A DNA stretch of 64,000 nt, from assembly GCF_014649535.1 (NCBI RefSeq), contig NZ_BMTF01000001.1, positions 434,407 to 498,406 on the forward strand. The letters run 5' to 3'. Numbering within the stretch: the stretch's first letter is position 1; each line of letters begins with the position of its first letter. Source of the DNA: Streptomyces gelaticus. GTDB taxonomy: Bacteria > Actinomycetota > Actinomycetes > Streptomycetales > Streptomycetaceae. This document shows, in pieces, positions 42,324 to 51,399 of this stretch. The notes under the pieces were generated by a model. The model did no database searches and had not been told where the DNA came from. It saw nothing but the letters and a program-made list of their open reading frames with translations. The position numbers and the translations under genes are program-made.

Positions 42324-42712
42324 GACGTAGCGCTCCTCAGCTCCTCGCTGACAGGCCATCAGCGAATCGACCCATGAACCCTGATCGGGCGCGTGGGGAA
42401 ATGTCCGACCGGATGTTGGAGATTGGCTCGGCTTGTTCATTGCCTTGGTCGGTGTGCATGCAGCACGATACATCGGATGATTGAAAAGGCTTCGGATAAA
42501 GATCGGTCGTCCGATGCCTGCCGCCTCGATGGCTGTCACGTTCGGGTGTGATGGGTGTGGGGTCGGTCGATCGTTGTCACGTGCAGTCAAATGGCTGGTT
42601 CATCAGGTGATTTCGCGATGTGGGGGATCCTCTTGCGGGGCATCGAGGGGTGACGGTCGAGTGCGGCGCACGTCCTGTGAGCCATCACGAGATTTTTGCA
42701 TTCATCGGACTA
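42324..42712. other. Long intergenic region between dehydrogenase and sugar operon
   Basis: About 390 bases, lower in GC than the surroundings, contain no gene I can support. It includes the dehydrogenase promoter region; CGATACATCGGATGA near 42468-42482 is a possible regulator site. Confidence 0.45.
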
Positions 42713-42758
42713 TTGACCGGGGATTCGGACACCGTTAGCGTCCCAGCAAGCGCTTTCC
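42713..42758 (+). promoter_or_regulatory. Promoter and LacI-type operator of the polysaccharide-use operon
   Basis: TTGACC at 42713-42718 and TTAGCG at 42735-42740 are 16 bases apart, a plausible sigma-70-type promoter. CAGCAAGCGCTTTCC (42744-42758), centred on the palindrome AAGCGCTT, overlaps the expected start site. It fits LacI/CebR-family operators. The binding of a repressor here would block the operon until the sugar inducer is present. No lacI-type gene is in the window. Confidence 0.6.
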
Positions 42759-42793
42759 AGGTCAGCTGTGATGCGGCGAAAACAGGAGTTGTC

Positions 42794-44122
42794 ATGCAGA
42801 GATCGCGGTGGATCGGTGCGGGAGTTCTCGCTTCCGCACTGGTCCTCACCAGCTGTACATCAGGGCCTGCGGGAGTCGATGCCAAGCAGAACTCGAAGGC
42901 ACCGCTCGAACTGTGGACCCGGACCACGCCGGGCGGACCGGGTGAGAAGGGAGCGGTCAGACTCGCTGCCGCCTTCGAGAAGGCCACGGGCTACAAGGTC
43001 GAGGTCACCGCGATCTTCGACGACTTCGAGACCAAGCTGCAGCAGCGCGCCGCGCAGAAGAACCTGCCCGACATCGTCATGAACGACGTGACGCAGCTCG
43101 GTGCCATGCACAGCCAGGGCCTGCTCCGGGAGATCGACCTGGACAAGATCAAGAACGGCAAGCAGGCCATCGGCCAGGGGCTCGACTCCGGCAAGAGCGT
43201 GGACGGCAAGCAGTACGGCCTGCCCTACTCGGCACAGGCGTCCGCGCTGCTCATCCGCAAGGACTGGCGGGAGAAGCTGAAGCTCGAAGTCCCCAGGAAC
43301 TGGGACGACTTCGCCACGATGGCCGAGGCGTTCACCATCAAGGACCCCGACGGCGACGGCAAGAAGAACACATACGGCCTCGCCGCCCCGCTGTCCACCA
43401 AGCGCGGATACGCCTCCTGGTACTTCTCCAACTTCCTCTGGGCCGCGGGCGGAGACTTCATCACCGAGACCGGCGACGGCAAGTACAAGCCCACGATGAC
43501 CACGGAGGAATCCGTCCGGGCCGTCCAGTGGTTCCGTGACCTCGGCTGCAAGTCCAAGGTCATCCAGCCGGGCGCCGTCACCATGGAGACCCCGCCCACC
43601 AACGAGACCTTCGAGGCCGGCCGGACCGGCATGTTCGTCGTCGGCCCGTACCTGCTGCCCCGCTTCGACGAGACCCTCGGCAAGGACAAGTACGAGGTGG
43701 TGCCGATGCCCAAGGGGGCGAAGGACGCCACCGTGCTCGCCGAGGGCGGGTCCGTCTACCTGATGGCCGGCTCCGAGAACATGGCGGGCCAGGACGCCTT
43801 CGCCGACTTCGCCATCTCCGCCGAGGGCCAGAAGACCGGGATGGAGGGCGACACCGGCTTCACCGTGCAGCTCCCCGTCAACAAGACGGTGGACATCTCC
43901 GAGGTCCGTCCCGACCCCCGCTGGAAGACCTACGCCGAGATCTACCAGAACTCCGGCCGGTACGCGCCGTCCGTCCCGAACTGGACCCCGGTGCGGCAGA
44001 CGACCGCCGAGACCGTCAACGCGCTGATGGCCGACTGCGGCCTGGACACCGGAACCAAGCTCAAGGAGCTCGACAAGCAGCTCGCCGACATTCTCAAGGA
44101 ACAGGGAATCGCCGCGTCATGA
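42794..44122 (+). CDS. Sugar ABC transporter substrate-binding lipoprotein
   Basis: The 442-residue lipoprotein has signal ASALVLTSCTSG and a type-1 sugar-binding fold (APLELWTRTTPGGPGEKGAVRLAAAFEKATGYKVEV, KDPDGDGKKNTYGLAAPL, WAAGGDFITE). It captures oligosaccharides outside the cell. The ATG at 42794 follows CAGGAG, and its stop overlaps the first permease start. Given the lyase and fucosidase genes downstream, fucosylated or uronate-rich oligosaccharides are the likely ligands (inference). Confidence 0.93.
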   Translation: MQRSRWIGAGVLASALVLTSCTSGPAGVDAKQNSKAPLELWTRTTPGGPGEKGAVRLAAAFEKATGYKVEVTAIFDDFETKLQQRAAQKNLPDIVMNDVTQLGAMHSQGLLREIDLDKIKNGKQAIGQGLDSGKSVDGKQYGLPYSAQASALLIRKDWREKLKLEVPRNWDDFATMAEAFTIKDPDGDGKKNTYGLAAPLSTKRGYASWYFSNFLWAAGGDFITETGDGKYKPTMTTEESVRAVQWFRDLGCKSKVIQPGAVTMETPPTNETFEAGRTGMFVVGPYLLPRFDETLGKDKYEVVPMPKGAKDATVLAEGGSVYLMAGSENMAGQDAFADFAISAEGQKTGMEGDTGFTVQLPVNKTVDISEVRPDPRWKTYAEIYQNSGRYAPSVPNWTPVRQTTAETVNALMADCGLDTGTKLKELDKQLADILKEQGIAAS

Positions 44123-45090
44123 GTCTTGACCAGGCGGATCCGGCCGCCCTCCCGGCGGCCGGGCCCGCCACCCGGAAAGCGGGCCGCGCGGCCGGCGGCG
44201 CCGCCGGCCGCCGGGGGCACAACCGCCGGGCGGGCCGGTGGTGGACGCCGTGGCTGTTCCTGGCCCCGGCACTGCTCCTCTTCCTGTACTTCAAGTTCAT
44301 CCCCATGGTCAGCGCCCTGACCATGTCCTTCCAGGAAGTCCAGCCCTACCTCGGCAACAGGTGGGTCGGTACCGAGAACTACTCCACGGTCCTCCAGTCC
44401 GACGGCTTCCGCGACGCCGCCTGGCACACCGTGGTCCTCGCCGCCGGGCAGACGGCCGGCTCGATGGCCCTCGGCCTCGCACTCGCGCTGCTGATGGAAG
44501 GGCAGGGCCGCCGGCTGGGATTTGTGCGATCCGCGGCGTTCCTGCCGGTCGTGGTGCCGATCGCGGTCGTCGCCGAACTGTGGCGGATCATGTACCACCC
44601 GACCGCGGACGGCATGCTCAACTCCCTCCTCGGCCTCGTGGGGCTCGGCCCCTCGGGATTCATCAACGACCCCGACACATCGATGGCCTCCATCATGATC
44701 ACCGGCATCTGGCGGGGCGCCCCCTACGACATGATGATCTTCCTCGCCGGCCTCACCGGTGTGGACCGCGGTCTGTACGAGGCCGCGAAGGTCGACGGCG
44801 CCTCCAGGCTGCAACGGGTCTGGCATGTGACGGTGCCCGGCCTGCGGTCGGTCTTCTCGATCCTGTTCATCCTCGCCGCGATCCGCGGACTGCGCGTGTT
44901 CACCGAGGTGTTCCTGCTCACCAACGGCGGTCCCGACGGTTCCACCGAGGTCGTGATGACCCTGATCTACAAGCTCGGGCTGGAGCAGAACAGACTCGGC
45001 GTCGGCGCGGCGGGAGCCGTCCTGCTGTTCATCGCGACGCTGGTCCTGACAGTCGTCGTCCACCTGCTGCGACGGAGAGAGAGCAAATGA
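44119..45090 (+). CDS. Sugar ABC transporter permease 1 (MalF type)
   Basis: The 323-residue permease has a long Ala/Gly/Arg-rich N-terminus, six membrane segments from about residue 48, and the EAA loop YEAAKVDGASRLQRVWHVTVPGL. Its ATG lies in the ATGA overlap with the lipoprotein gene. It pairs with permease 2. The ATPase is not encoded here; streptomycete sugar importers often share MsiK from elsewhere. Confidence 0.93.
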   Translation: MSLDQADPAALPAAGPATRKAGRAAGGAAGRRGHNRRAGRWWTPWLFLAPALLLFLYFKFIPMVSALTMSFQEVQPYLGNRWVGTENYSTVLQSDGFRDAAWHTVVLAAGQTAGSMALGLALALLMEGQGRRLGFVRSAAFLPVVVPIAVVAELWRIMYHPTADGMLNSLLGLVGLGPSGFINDPDTSMASIMITGIWRGAPYDMMIFLAGLTGVDRGLYEAAKVDGASRLQRVWHVTVPGLRSVFSILFILAAIRGLRVFTEVFLLTNGGPDGSTEVVMTLIYKLGLEQNRLGVGAAGAVLLFIATLVLTVVVHLLRRRESK

Positions 45091-45953
45091 ACGCGCCGAC
45101 CGAGACCGCGCTGGGCCTCACGGAAAGCAGGAGTCCGGGCGGGCGGATCCTGAAGGCCGTCACCTATCTGCTGGTCCTGATCGTCTTCGCCGGGCCCCTG
45201 CTGGCCCTGCTGGTCAGCGCCTTCAGCCAGGTCAAGGACCCGACACAGCTGAGCGTCATCCCCTCGGGCGCCACCCTCGACAACTTCCGGATCGCCTTCG
45301 ACCAGGGAGTGCTCGCGTACCTGCTGAACTCCTTCTTCGTGGTCGGCTTCGGCCTGCTGCTCCAGGTGGCCGTCTCCGTGCTGGCCGGATACGCCCTGGC
45401 CAGGAAGGTCTTCCCAGGGATGACGCTGGTGCTCGTCGCCGTCCTGGCGACGCTGATGCTGCCCGAGGAGATCCTGGCACTCCCGCTGTCCGTGATCCTC
45501 TCCGATCTGCCGGTCGTCCACTTCAACCTCATCGGCACCCTGGCCGGAATGATCGTCCCGCTGGGCGCCTGGGGATTCTCCATCCTTGTGATGACCGAGT
45601 TCATGAAGGACGTGCCCCGGGAGCTCGAAGAGGCCGCCCGCATCGACGGCGCCGGTGACCTGCGCATCTTCGCCCAGATCATCCTGCCGATGTGCAAGCC
45701 CGCACTCGGGGTCATCGGAGTCTTCGGCTTCACCATGATCTGGGACCAGTACCTGCTGCCCCTCCTGGTCTCCACCGACTCCTCCTCGTACACGCTCCCG
45801 CTGGCGCTGCGGACCCTGCGGATCGACCCTGCCGTCACCCCCGGAGTGGTGATGGCCGCCTCCCTGCTGGCTCTGCTCCCCTCCGTGATCGTCTTCCTGT
45901 TCTTCCAGCGTTCTTTCGTGCACGGCCTGTCCTCCGGCGCCCTGAAGGGCTGA
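45087..45953 (+). CDS. Sugar ABC transporter permease 2 (MalG type)
   Basis: The 288-residue permease has six membrane segments and the EAA loop LEEAARIDGAGDLRIFAQIILPMCKP. It overlaps permease 1 by four bases (ATGA), so all three transporter genes are coupled. No ATPase gene follows. Confidence 0.93.
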   Translation: MNAPTETALGLTESRSPGGRILKAVTYLLVLIVFAGPLLALLVSAFSQVKDPTQLSVIPSGATLDNFRIAFDQGVLAYLLNSFFVVGFGLLLQVAVSVLAGYALARKVFPGMTLVLVAVLATLMLPEEILALPLSVILSDLPVVHFNLIGTLAGMIVPLGAWGFSILVMTEFMKDVPRELEEAARIDGAGDLRIFAQIILPMCKPALGVIGVFGFTMIWDQYLLPLLVSTDSSSYTLPLALRTLRIDPAVTPGVVMAASLLALLPSVIVFLFFQRSFVHGLSSGALKG

Positions 45954-46044
45954 CCGGCAAGCCGCACCCACAGAACCCCTGCCACCAGCCCTCCGCAGCG
46001 CACCGGACACGCCACCGGACGCCGACGAAAAGGAACGATGCCCC

Positions 46045-47358
46045 ATGCCCCAGAGCGCCGAGACCCCGGCTCCCGCGCCCGCCCCGGACACGACCTGGTT
46101 CACCACCGACCGGTTCGGGATGTTCGTCCACTGGGGCCTGTACTCGCTCGCCGCACGGCACGAGTGGGTCAAGAACCGCGAGAAACTGACCGACGAGCAG
46201 TACCAGGTCTACTTCGACCACTTCGACCCCGACCGCTACGACCCGGTCCGGTGGGCCAGGGCGGCCAGGGCGGCGGGCATGCGCTACGTCGTCCTGACCA
46301 CCAAGCACCACGACGGCTTCTGCCTGTGGGACAGCGCCCTCACCGAGTACAAGGTCACCAACACCCCGTACGGCCGCGACCTCGTCGGACCGTTCGTCGA
46401 GGCGTGCCGCGCCGAAGGGCTCAAGGTCGGCTTCTACCACTCCCTCATCGACTGGCACCACCCGTCGTTCCCGGTGGACGGAACCCATCCGCAGCGCGAC
46501 GACGAGGAGTTCAAGGCCGCGGCCGCCGACCGGGACATTCGCGACTACCAGCGCTATCTGCACGGCCAGGTCCGCGAACTGCTGACGTCCTTCGGCCGCG
46601 TCGACTACCTGTTCTTCGACTTCTCGTATGCGGGCCGCACATGGTGGGGCGGCAAGGGACCGGACGACTGGGACTCCCCGAAGCTGCTCTCCATGGTCCG
46701 CGAACTCCAGCCGCACGTCCTCGTCAACGACCGGACGGGCCTGCCCGGGGACTTCATCACCCCCGAGCAGTACCAGCCCTCGGGCCCCATGACCAAGGAC
46801 GGCCGGCCCGTGCTCTGGGAGGCGTGCCAGACGCTCAACGGGAGCTGGGGCTACGACCGCGACAACCTGGACCACAAGAGCGCCGACCTGCTGATCCGCA
46901 TGCTCGTCGACGGGGTGTCCAAGGGCGGCAACCTGCTCCTCAACGTCGGCCCGACCGGCCGCGGCGACCTCGAACCGCGCGCCGTCGCCGTCCTCGGGGA
47001 GATCGGCCGGTGGATGGAGCTGCACGAGCGGTCGGTCCGCGGCTGCGGCCCGTCCCCGTACACCGCGCCCGCCGAATGCCGGTACACCCAGCGCGGCGAC
47101 CGGCTCTACGTCCACCTGTTCGCCTGGCCGCTGCGCCATCTGCACCTGCCGGGGCTCGCCGGCCGGGTGCGCTACGCCCAGTTGCTGAACGACGCCTCCG
47201 AGATCACCCGGGTCCACATCGATCCGGACCGGGCCGCGCTCAACACCGAGATGGGCGGGCAGCCCGCCGGAACGCTCACGCTGGAGCTCCCCGTCCAGCG
47301 CCCCGACACCGCCGTGCCCGTCATCGAGCTGTACCTGGACACTCCGGCCGACCACTGA
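46045..47358 (+). CDS. GH29 alpha-L-fucosidase, cytoplasmic
   Basis: The 437-residue GH29 enzyme has RFGMFVHWGLYSL, YVVLTTKHHDGFCLWDS and VDYLFFDFSY with the probable nucleophile D192, then LLLNVGPTGRGDL. GH29 enzymes remove L-fucose with retention of configuration. There is no signal peptide, so it works on imported oligosaccharides. It lies 91 bases after the permease in the same operon. Confidence 0.93.
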   Translation: MPQSAETPAPAPAPDTTWFTTDRFGMFVHWGLYSLAARHEWVKNREKLTDEQYQVYFDHFDPDRYDPVRWARAARAAGMRYVVLTTKHHDGFCLWDSALTEYKVTNTPYGRDLVGPFVEACRAEGLKVGFYHSLIDWHHPSFPVDGTHPQRDDEEFKAAAADRDIRDYQRYLHGQVRELLTSFGRVDYLFFDFSYAGRTWWGGKGPDDWDSPKLLSMVRELQPHVLVNDRTGLPGDFITPEQYQPSGPMTKDGRPVLWEACQTLNGSWGYDRDNLDHKSADLLIRMLVDGVSKGGNLLLNVGPTGRGDLEPRAVAVLGEIGRWMELHERSVRGCGPSPYTAPAECRYTQRGDRLYVHLFAWPLRHLHLPGLAGRVRYAQLLNDASEITRVHIDPDRAALNTEMGGQPAGTLTLELPVQRPDTAVPVIELYLDTPADH

Positions 47359-47410
47359 CCCGGCCGCCGGGTCAGGCCCGGCCCCCATCCACCACACTCA
47401 CGGAGGCATC

Positions 47411-48844
47411 ATGCAACGCCGCACGTTCCTCAGGGCCACCGCGGCAGGGGCGGCGCTGACCGTCGTCCCCACCGGCGGTCTCCCGACCGCGAGTGCGACG
47501 GCAGCCCCGGCCACCGTCGGTTCGCTGGACGAACTCCGGGCCGCGATCGACCGGGCACGGCCCGGTGACCGCATCGTCGTGGCCGACGGCAGATACACCG
47601 TCCCCTCGGACCGCCCCCTCACCATCCGGAACAAGCGGGGAACCGAGCACGCGCCCATCACGATCGCCGCCCGGTCCCGCGGTGGCGTCGTCCTCGACGG
47701 CGAACGGAGCTTCGTCCTCGACGCGTCCAGCCACATCACCGTCAGCGGCTTCTCCTTCCGCCAGAGCAGCACCCTGGACATCCCGCCGAACTGCTCGCAC
47801 ATCAGGCTGACCCGCAACGACTTCCAGCTCGCCGACATCGAGGGCCTGCACTGGGTGATGGTGCGTGCGGACGACAGCAAGGTCGACCACAACCACTTCC
47901 ACGGCAAATCCACGCTCGGCATCTACCTGGGCATCGAGGGCGCGGGTACCGACGAGATGGCGCAGCGCGTCCATGTGTTCAGGAACTACTTCTCCGACCA
48001 CACCTTCACCGGGTCCAACGGCGGAGAGCCCATCCGGCTCGGTGTCAGCCCCCGGGCGCTGTCGAGCGCCCACGCGGTGGTGGAGTACAACCTGTTCGAG
48101 CGCGCCAACGGCGACCCGGAGGCCATCTCCGTCAAGAGCTCGGACAACGTCATCCGGCACAACACCATCCGCGACAGCCTCGGCGGGATCGTCCTGCGGC
48201 ACGGCAACCGCAACCGAGTGGAGGCCAACCATCTCGTCGCCGGCACGGAGGGTGTGCGGATCTACGGCAACGACCATGTGATCGTCAACAACCACCTGGC
48301 CGGCCTGTCCGGGCGGGCCCTGGTGATCGGCAGCGGTTCGGAGCGCGACCACCTGCCCGGCGAGACGCCCGAGGCGCGCCGCGGCAACGACGCCCCCGAC
48401 CGGGTCCTCATCGCGTACAACACCCTGGTGAACAACAAGGGCACACTCTCCGGCGAGAGCCGGCGACCCCACGAGCCACGCGATGTGACCGTCGCGGACA
48501 ATCTGCTCGTCGGGGACTCGGGCGAGCTGGTCGCGATGGCGAACACCGTACGGTTCACCTGGTCCGGCAACATCCTGTGGGGTGCCGCAGCCGACGGCAA
48601 CATCCCCGCCGGTGGGTACACCCGCGTCGACCCGAAGCTGGTGACGGGCCCGGACGGGGTGGCCCGGCTCGCCGCGGGCAGCCCCGCGATCGGCGCGGGC
48701 ACGCTCGGGCGGTCACCGGTCACCCACGACATCGACGGGGACCCGCGCGGCCGGTACCGGGACGTGGGCGCGGACGAGTACGCGGAGCGGGCGCCCAGGC
48801 ACCGGCCGCTGACCCCGGCCGACGTCGGTCCGCACGCCCGCTGA
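47411..48844 (+). CDS. Secreted polysaccharide lyase family 6 enzyme (chondroitinase-B/alginate-lyase-like), copy A
   Basis: The 477-residue parallel beta-helix lyase has a Tat signal (MQRRTFLRATAAG). PL6 marks are the calcium-site motif NGGEPIRLG, the catalytic lysine in AISVKSSDNVIRHNT and the arginine in GGIVLRHGNRN. PL6 enzymes cut alginate or dermatan/chondroitin sulfate at uronate residues by beta-elimination. Exported, it would release unsaturated oligosaccharides for the importer. Followed by a terminator and a close paralogue. Confidence 0.93.
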   Translation: MQRRTFLRATAAGAALTVVPTGGLPTASATAAPATVGSLDELRAAIDRARPGDRIVVADGRYTVPSDRPLTIRNKRGTEHAPITIAARSRGGVVLDGERSFVLDASSHITVSGFSFRQSSTLDIPPNCSHIRLTRNDFQLADIEGLHWVMVRADDSKVDHNHFHGKSTLGIYLGIEGAGTDEMAQRVHVFRNYFSDHTFTGSNGGEPIRLGVSPRALSSAHAVVEYNLFERANGDPEAISVKSSDNVIRHNTIRDSLGGIVLRHGNRNRVEANHLVAGTEGVRIYGNDHVIVNNHLAGLSGRALVIGSGSERDHLPGETPEARRGNDAPDRVLIAYNTLVNNKGTLSGESRRPHEPRDVTVADNLLVGDSGELVAMANTVRFTWSGNILWGAAADGNIPAGGYTRVDPKLVTGPDGVARLAAGSPAIGAGTLGRSPVTHDIDGDPRGRYRDVGADEYAERAPRHRPLTPADVGPHAR

Positions 48845-48859
48845 TCACACTCCCGGGAG

Positions 48860-48891
48860 GGACAGCCGGTCCGGTCCGCCACCGGCTGTCC
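48860..48891 (+). terminator. Hairpin between the two PL6 genes
   Basis: A perfect 11-base inverted repeat (48860-48870 with 48881-48891) lies 15 bases after the first lyase stop. It could lower expression of the second lyase or end transcription. Confidence 0.75.
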
Positions 48892-48968
48892 CCACCACCG
48901 GCCGACCACGTCCAGCGCGGGGGCTGTACGGACCGGCCCGTCACGTATTTGTCGCCACAGGAGGCATC

Positions 48969-50396
48969 ATGCAACGACGCACGTTCCTCAGGGGCACCGC
49001 GATAGCAGCCCTCGCCACCGTGCCCCTCAGCACCTCGATGTCCGTCGACGCCTCGGCGGCCGACACACCGGTCGGCTCCCTGGCCGAACTCCAGAGCGCG
49101 ATCAACGGCGCCGCACCGGGCGACCGGATCGTCGTGGCCGACGGCACCTACACCGTTCCGGCGGGCGGCGCGATCATCGTCTCCGGCAAGAACGGCACCG
49201 GCGCCGCGCCGATCACGATCGTCTCGAAGACCCGCGGCGGCGCGGTGCTGCGCGGCGAACGCGGCTTCGTCTTCGCCAATTCGAGCAACATCACCGTCAG
49301 TGGTTTCGCCTTCCGGCAGAGCACCACGACGGAGATCCCGGCGAACTGTTCGTCGATCCGGCTGACCCGCAACGACTTCCAGCACGCGGACACCGGCGAC
49401 CCGTACTGGCTCGTCGTGCGGGCGAACGACACGAAGATCGACCGGAACCACTTCCACGACAAGACCACCGCCGGCATCTTCCTCGTCGTCGACGGCCCCG
49501 GTTCGACCGACATGGCCCAGAACATCCACATCTTCAAGAACCATTTCTCCGACCACAGTTTCTCCGGGGACAACGGCGGCGAGTCGATCCGCCTCGGTGT
49601 CAGCGGGCGGGCGCTGTCGGGCGCCCATGCGGTCGTGGAGTACAACCTGTTCGAGCGTGCCGACGGTGACCCCGAGGCGATCTCGGTGAAGTCCTCCGAC
49701 AACACCATCCGATACAACACCATCCGCAACAGCCGTGGCGGAATCGTGCTCCGCCACGGCAACCGCTCCAGGGTGGAGGGCAATTACCTGATCGGTGGCA
49801 TCGAGGGCGTGCGGCTCTACGGGAACGACCACCTGATCGTCAACAACTACCTCAGCGGGCTGTCGGGCCGGGCTCTGGTGGTCGGCAGCGGCACCACCCG
49901 CGACCACAACTCGGGCGAGACGCAGGACGAGCGGCGGGGCAACGACGCCTGCGACCGCGCGGTGATCGTGCACAACACGCTGATCGGCAACTCCGGCACG
50001 CTCTCGGGCGAGACCCGCACCTACGAGCCCCGGGACGTGGTCATCGCCGACAACCTGCTGGTCGGCGACTCGGGCAGCCTCGTCGCGATGGGCGTGACGA
50101 CCGGCTTCACCTGGCAGAGCAACATGGTGTGGGGTGCGGCGGCCAACGGCAACATTCCGTCCGGTGGTTTTACCCGCGTCGACCCGAAGCTGGTGACGGG
50201 CCCGGACGGTGTGGCCCGGCTGTCGGCGGGCAGTCCGGCGATCGGCGCCGCCACGCTGCCCGACCCGGGCGTGGCCGACGACATCGACGGCGACTCGCGG
50301 GGCACGACGCGGGACATCGGTGCCGACGAGTACTCGACCGCGGCCGCGCTGCGCCACCCCCTCACGTCCGCGGACGTGGGGCCGAACGCGTCGTGA
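48969..50396 (+). CDS. Secreted polysaccharide lyase family 6 enzyme, copy B
   Basis: The 475-residue paralogue of the preceding gene has the same Tat signal (MQRRTFLRGTAI), NGGESIRLG calcium site, catalytic lysine in AISVKSSDNTIRYNT and arginine in GGIVLRHGNRS. The two genes even share their start context (GGAGGCATCATGCAACG). They arose by tandem duplication and have diverged along their length, which suggests complementary substrate or product profiles. Its own hairpin follows. Confidence 0.93.
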   Translation: MQRRTFLRGTAIAALATVPLSTSMSVDASAADTPVGSLAELQSAINGAAPGDRIVVADGTYTVPAGGAIIVSGKNGTGAAPITIVSKTRGGAVLRGERGFVFANSSNITVSGFAFRQSTTTEIPANCSSIRLTRNDFQHADTGDPYWLVVRANDTKIDRNHFHDKTTAGIFLVVDGPGSTDMAQNIHIFKNHFSDHSFSGDNGGESIRLGVSGRALSGAHAVVEYNLFERADGDPEAISVKSSDNTIRYNTIRNSRGGIVLRHGNRSRVEGNYLIGGIEGVRLYGNDHLIVNNYLSGLSGRALVVGSGTTRDHNSGETQDERRGNDACDRAVIVHNTLIGNSGTLSGETRTYEPRDVVIADNLLVGDSGSLVAMGVTTGFTWQSNMVWGAAANGNIPSGGFTRVDPKLVTGPDGVARLSAGSPAIGAATLPDPGVADDIDGDSRGTTRDIGADEYSTAAALRHPLTSADVGPNAS

Positions 50397-50412
50397 GGTC
50401 TCACCGGTGATC

Positions 50413-50441
50413 CGGTCCGCCCGCCCACGCCGGGCGGACCG
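50413..50441 (+). terminator. Terminator after PL6 copy B
   Basis: A perfect 11-base stem (50413-50423 with 50431-50441, loop cccacgc) lies 16 bases after the stop. Confidence 0.8.
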
Positions 50442-50505
50442 TTCGCAACCGCACGGCAAGGGCGGCGGGAAGCGCCGCCACGAGGCTGCCGAATGAGAAG
50501 GGAAT

Positions 50506-51360
50506 GTGGTGACGGGCAGGGAAAGCCATGGCCGCGAGGAACGAGGGAGCCGAGCGGCGGACAGCGCGCCGGGCGGTCCACCGGCCGGGCCGGGGCAGCC
50601 GGTGATCAGGCCGGGGCTCTGCTCGGTCACCTTCCGGCGGCTGCCCGCGGCCGAGCTCGCCCGCCGTGCCGCCGACGCGGGCCTGGAAGCGGTCGAGTGG
50701 GGAGCGGACGTGCACGCGCCCCCGGGCGACCCCGACACCGTCCGTGCTGCCCGCGAGGCCTCCGACCGCTACGGGCTCACCTGCTGCTCGTACGGCTCCT
50801 ACTTCCGCGCCACACCGGACGAGGCGGCCGCGTTCCCCGCGATCGCCCGCGCCGCGGTTCTCCTCGGGGCGCCGCGGGTGCGGGTCTGGGCGGGCGGGGT
50901 CGGCTCCCGGGCCGCTGCACCCAGGGAGCGCAGCGCGACCGCCGCCCGCCTGCGGGAGGCGGCGCGGACCGCGGCCGACCACGGGCTGGAGCTCGCGCTG
51001 GAGTTCCACTCGAAGACCCTCACCGACACCGTGGAGTCCACCGTCCGGCTGCTGGACGAGGTGGGCGCGGACAACCTCCGCACGTACTGGCAGCCGCCGC
51101 AGGACGCTCCCGACGAGGATGCGCTGGCGGGGCTCTCCGCGCTCGTCGACCGGATCAGCGCGGTGCACGTCTTCTCCTGGTGGCCGGGCAATCACCGACT
51201 GCCGCTCGCAGACCGAGAGGACCTGTGGGCCGGAGTCTTCGGCCTGCTGAACGGACGGGGCGTCCCACTGGAGGCGCTCCTGGAGTTCGTGCCCGGCGAC
51301 GACCCGGCCGTGCTCCCGCGCGAGGCCGATACGCTGCGGCGCGTCGCGGCTCACCGCTGA
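50506..51360 (+). CDS. Sugar phosphate isomerase/epimerase-like TIM-barrel protein
   Basis: The 284-residue xylose-isomerase-like TIM barrel starts near RPGLCSVTFRRLPAAELARRAADAGLEAVEWGADVH and has metal-site candidates LALEFHSKT and VHVFSWWPGNH and the final LLEFVPGDD. Such proteins isomerise or epimerise sugars or keto-sugars. The GTG at 50506 has AAGGG upstream, but GTG 50602 is also possible. Its position after the lyases suggests processing of the released monosaccharide. Confidence 0.85.
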   Translation: MVTGRESHGREERGSRAADSAPGGPPAGPGQPVIRPGLCSVTFRRLPAAELARRAADAGLEAVEWGADVHAPPGDPDTVRAAREASDRYGLTCCSYGSYFRATPDEAAAFPAIARAAVLLGAPRVRVWAGGVGSRAAAPRERSATAARLREAARTAADHGLELALEFHSKTLTDTVESTVRLLDEVGADNLRTYWQPPQDAPDEDALAGLSALVDRISAVHVFSWWPGNHRLPLADREDLWAGVFGLLNGRGVPLEALLEFVPGDDPAVLPREADTLRRVAAHR

Positions 51361-51399
51361 GCGGCTCCCCTCCCGACATCCGACACCAGGACGGCAGAC

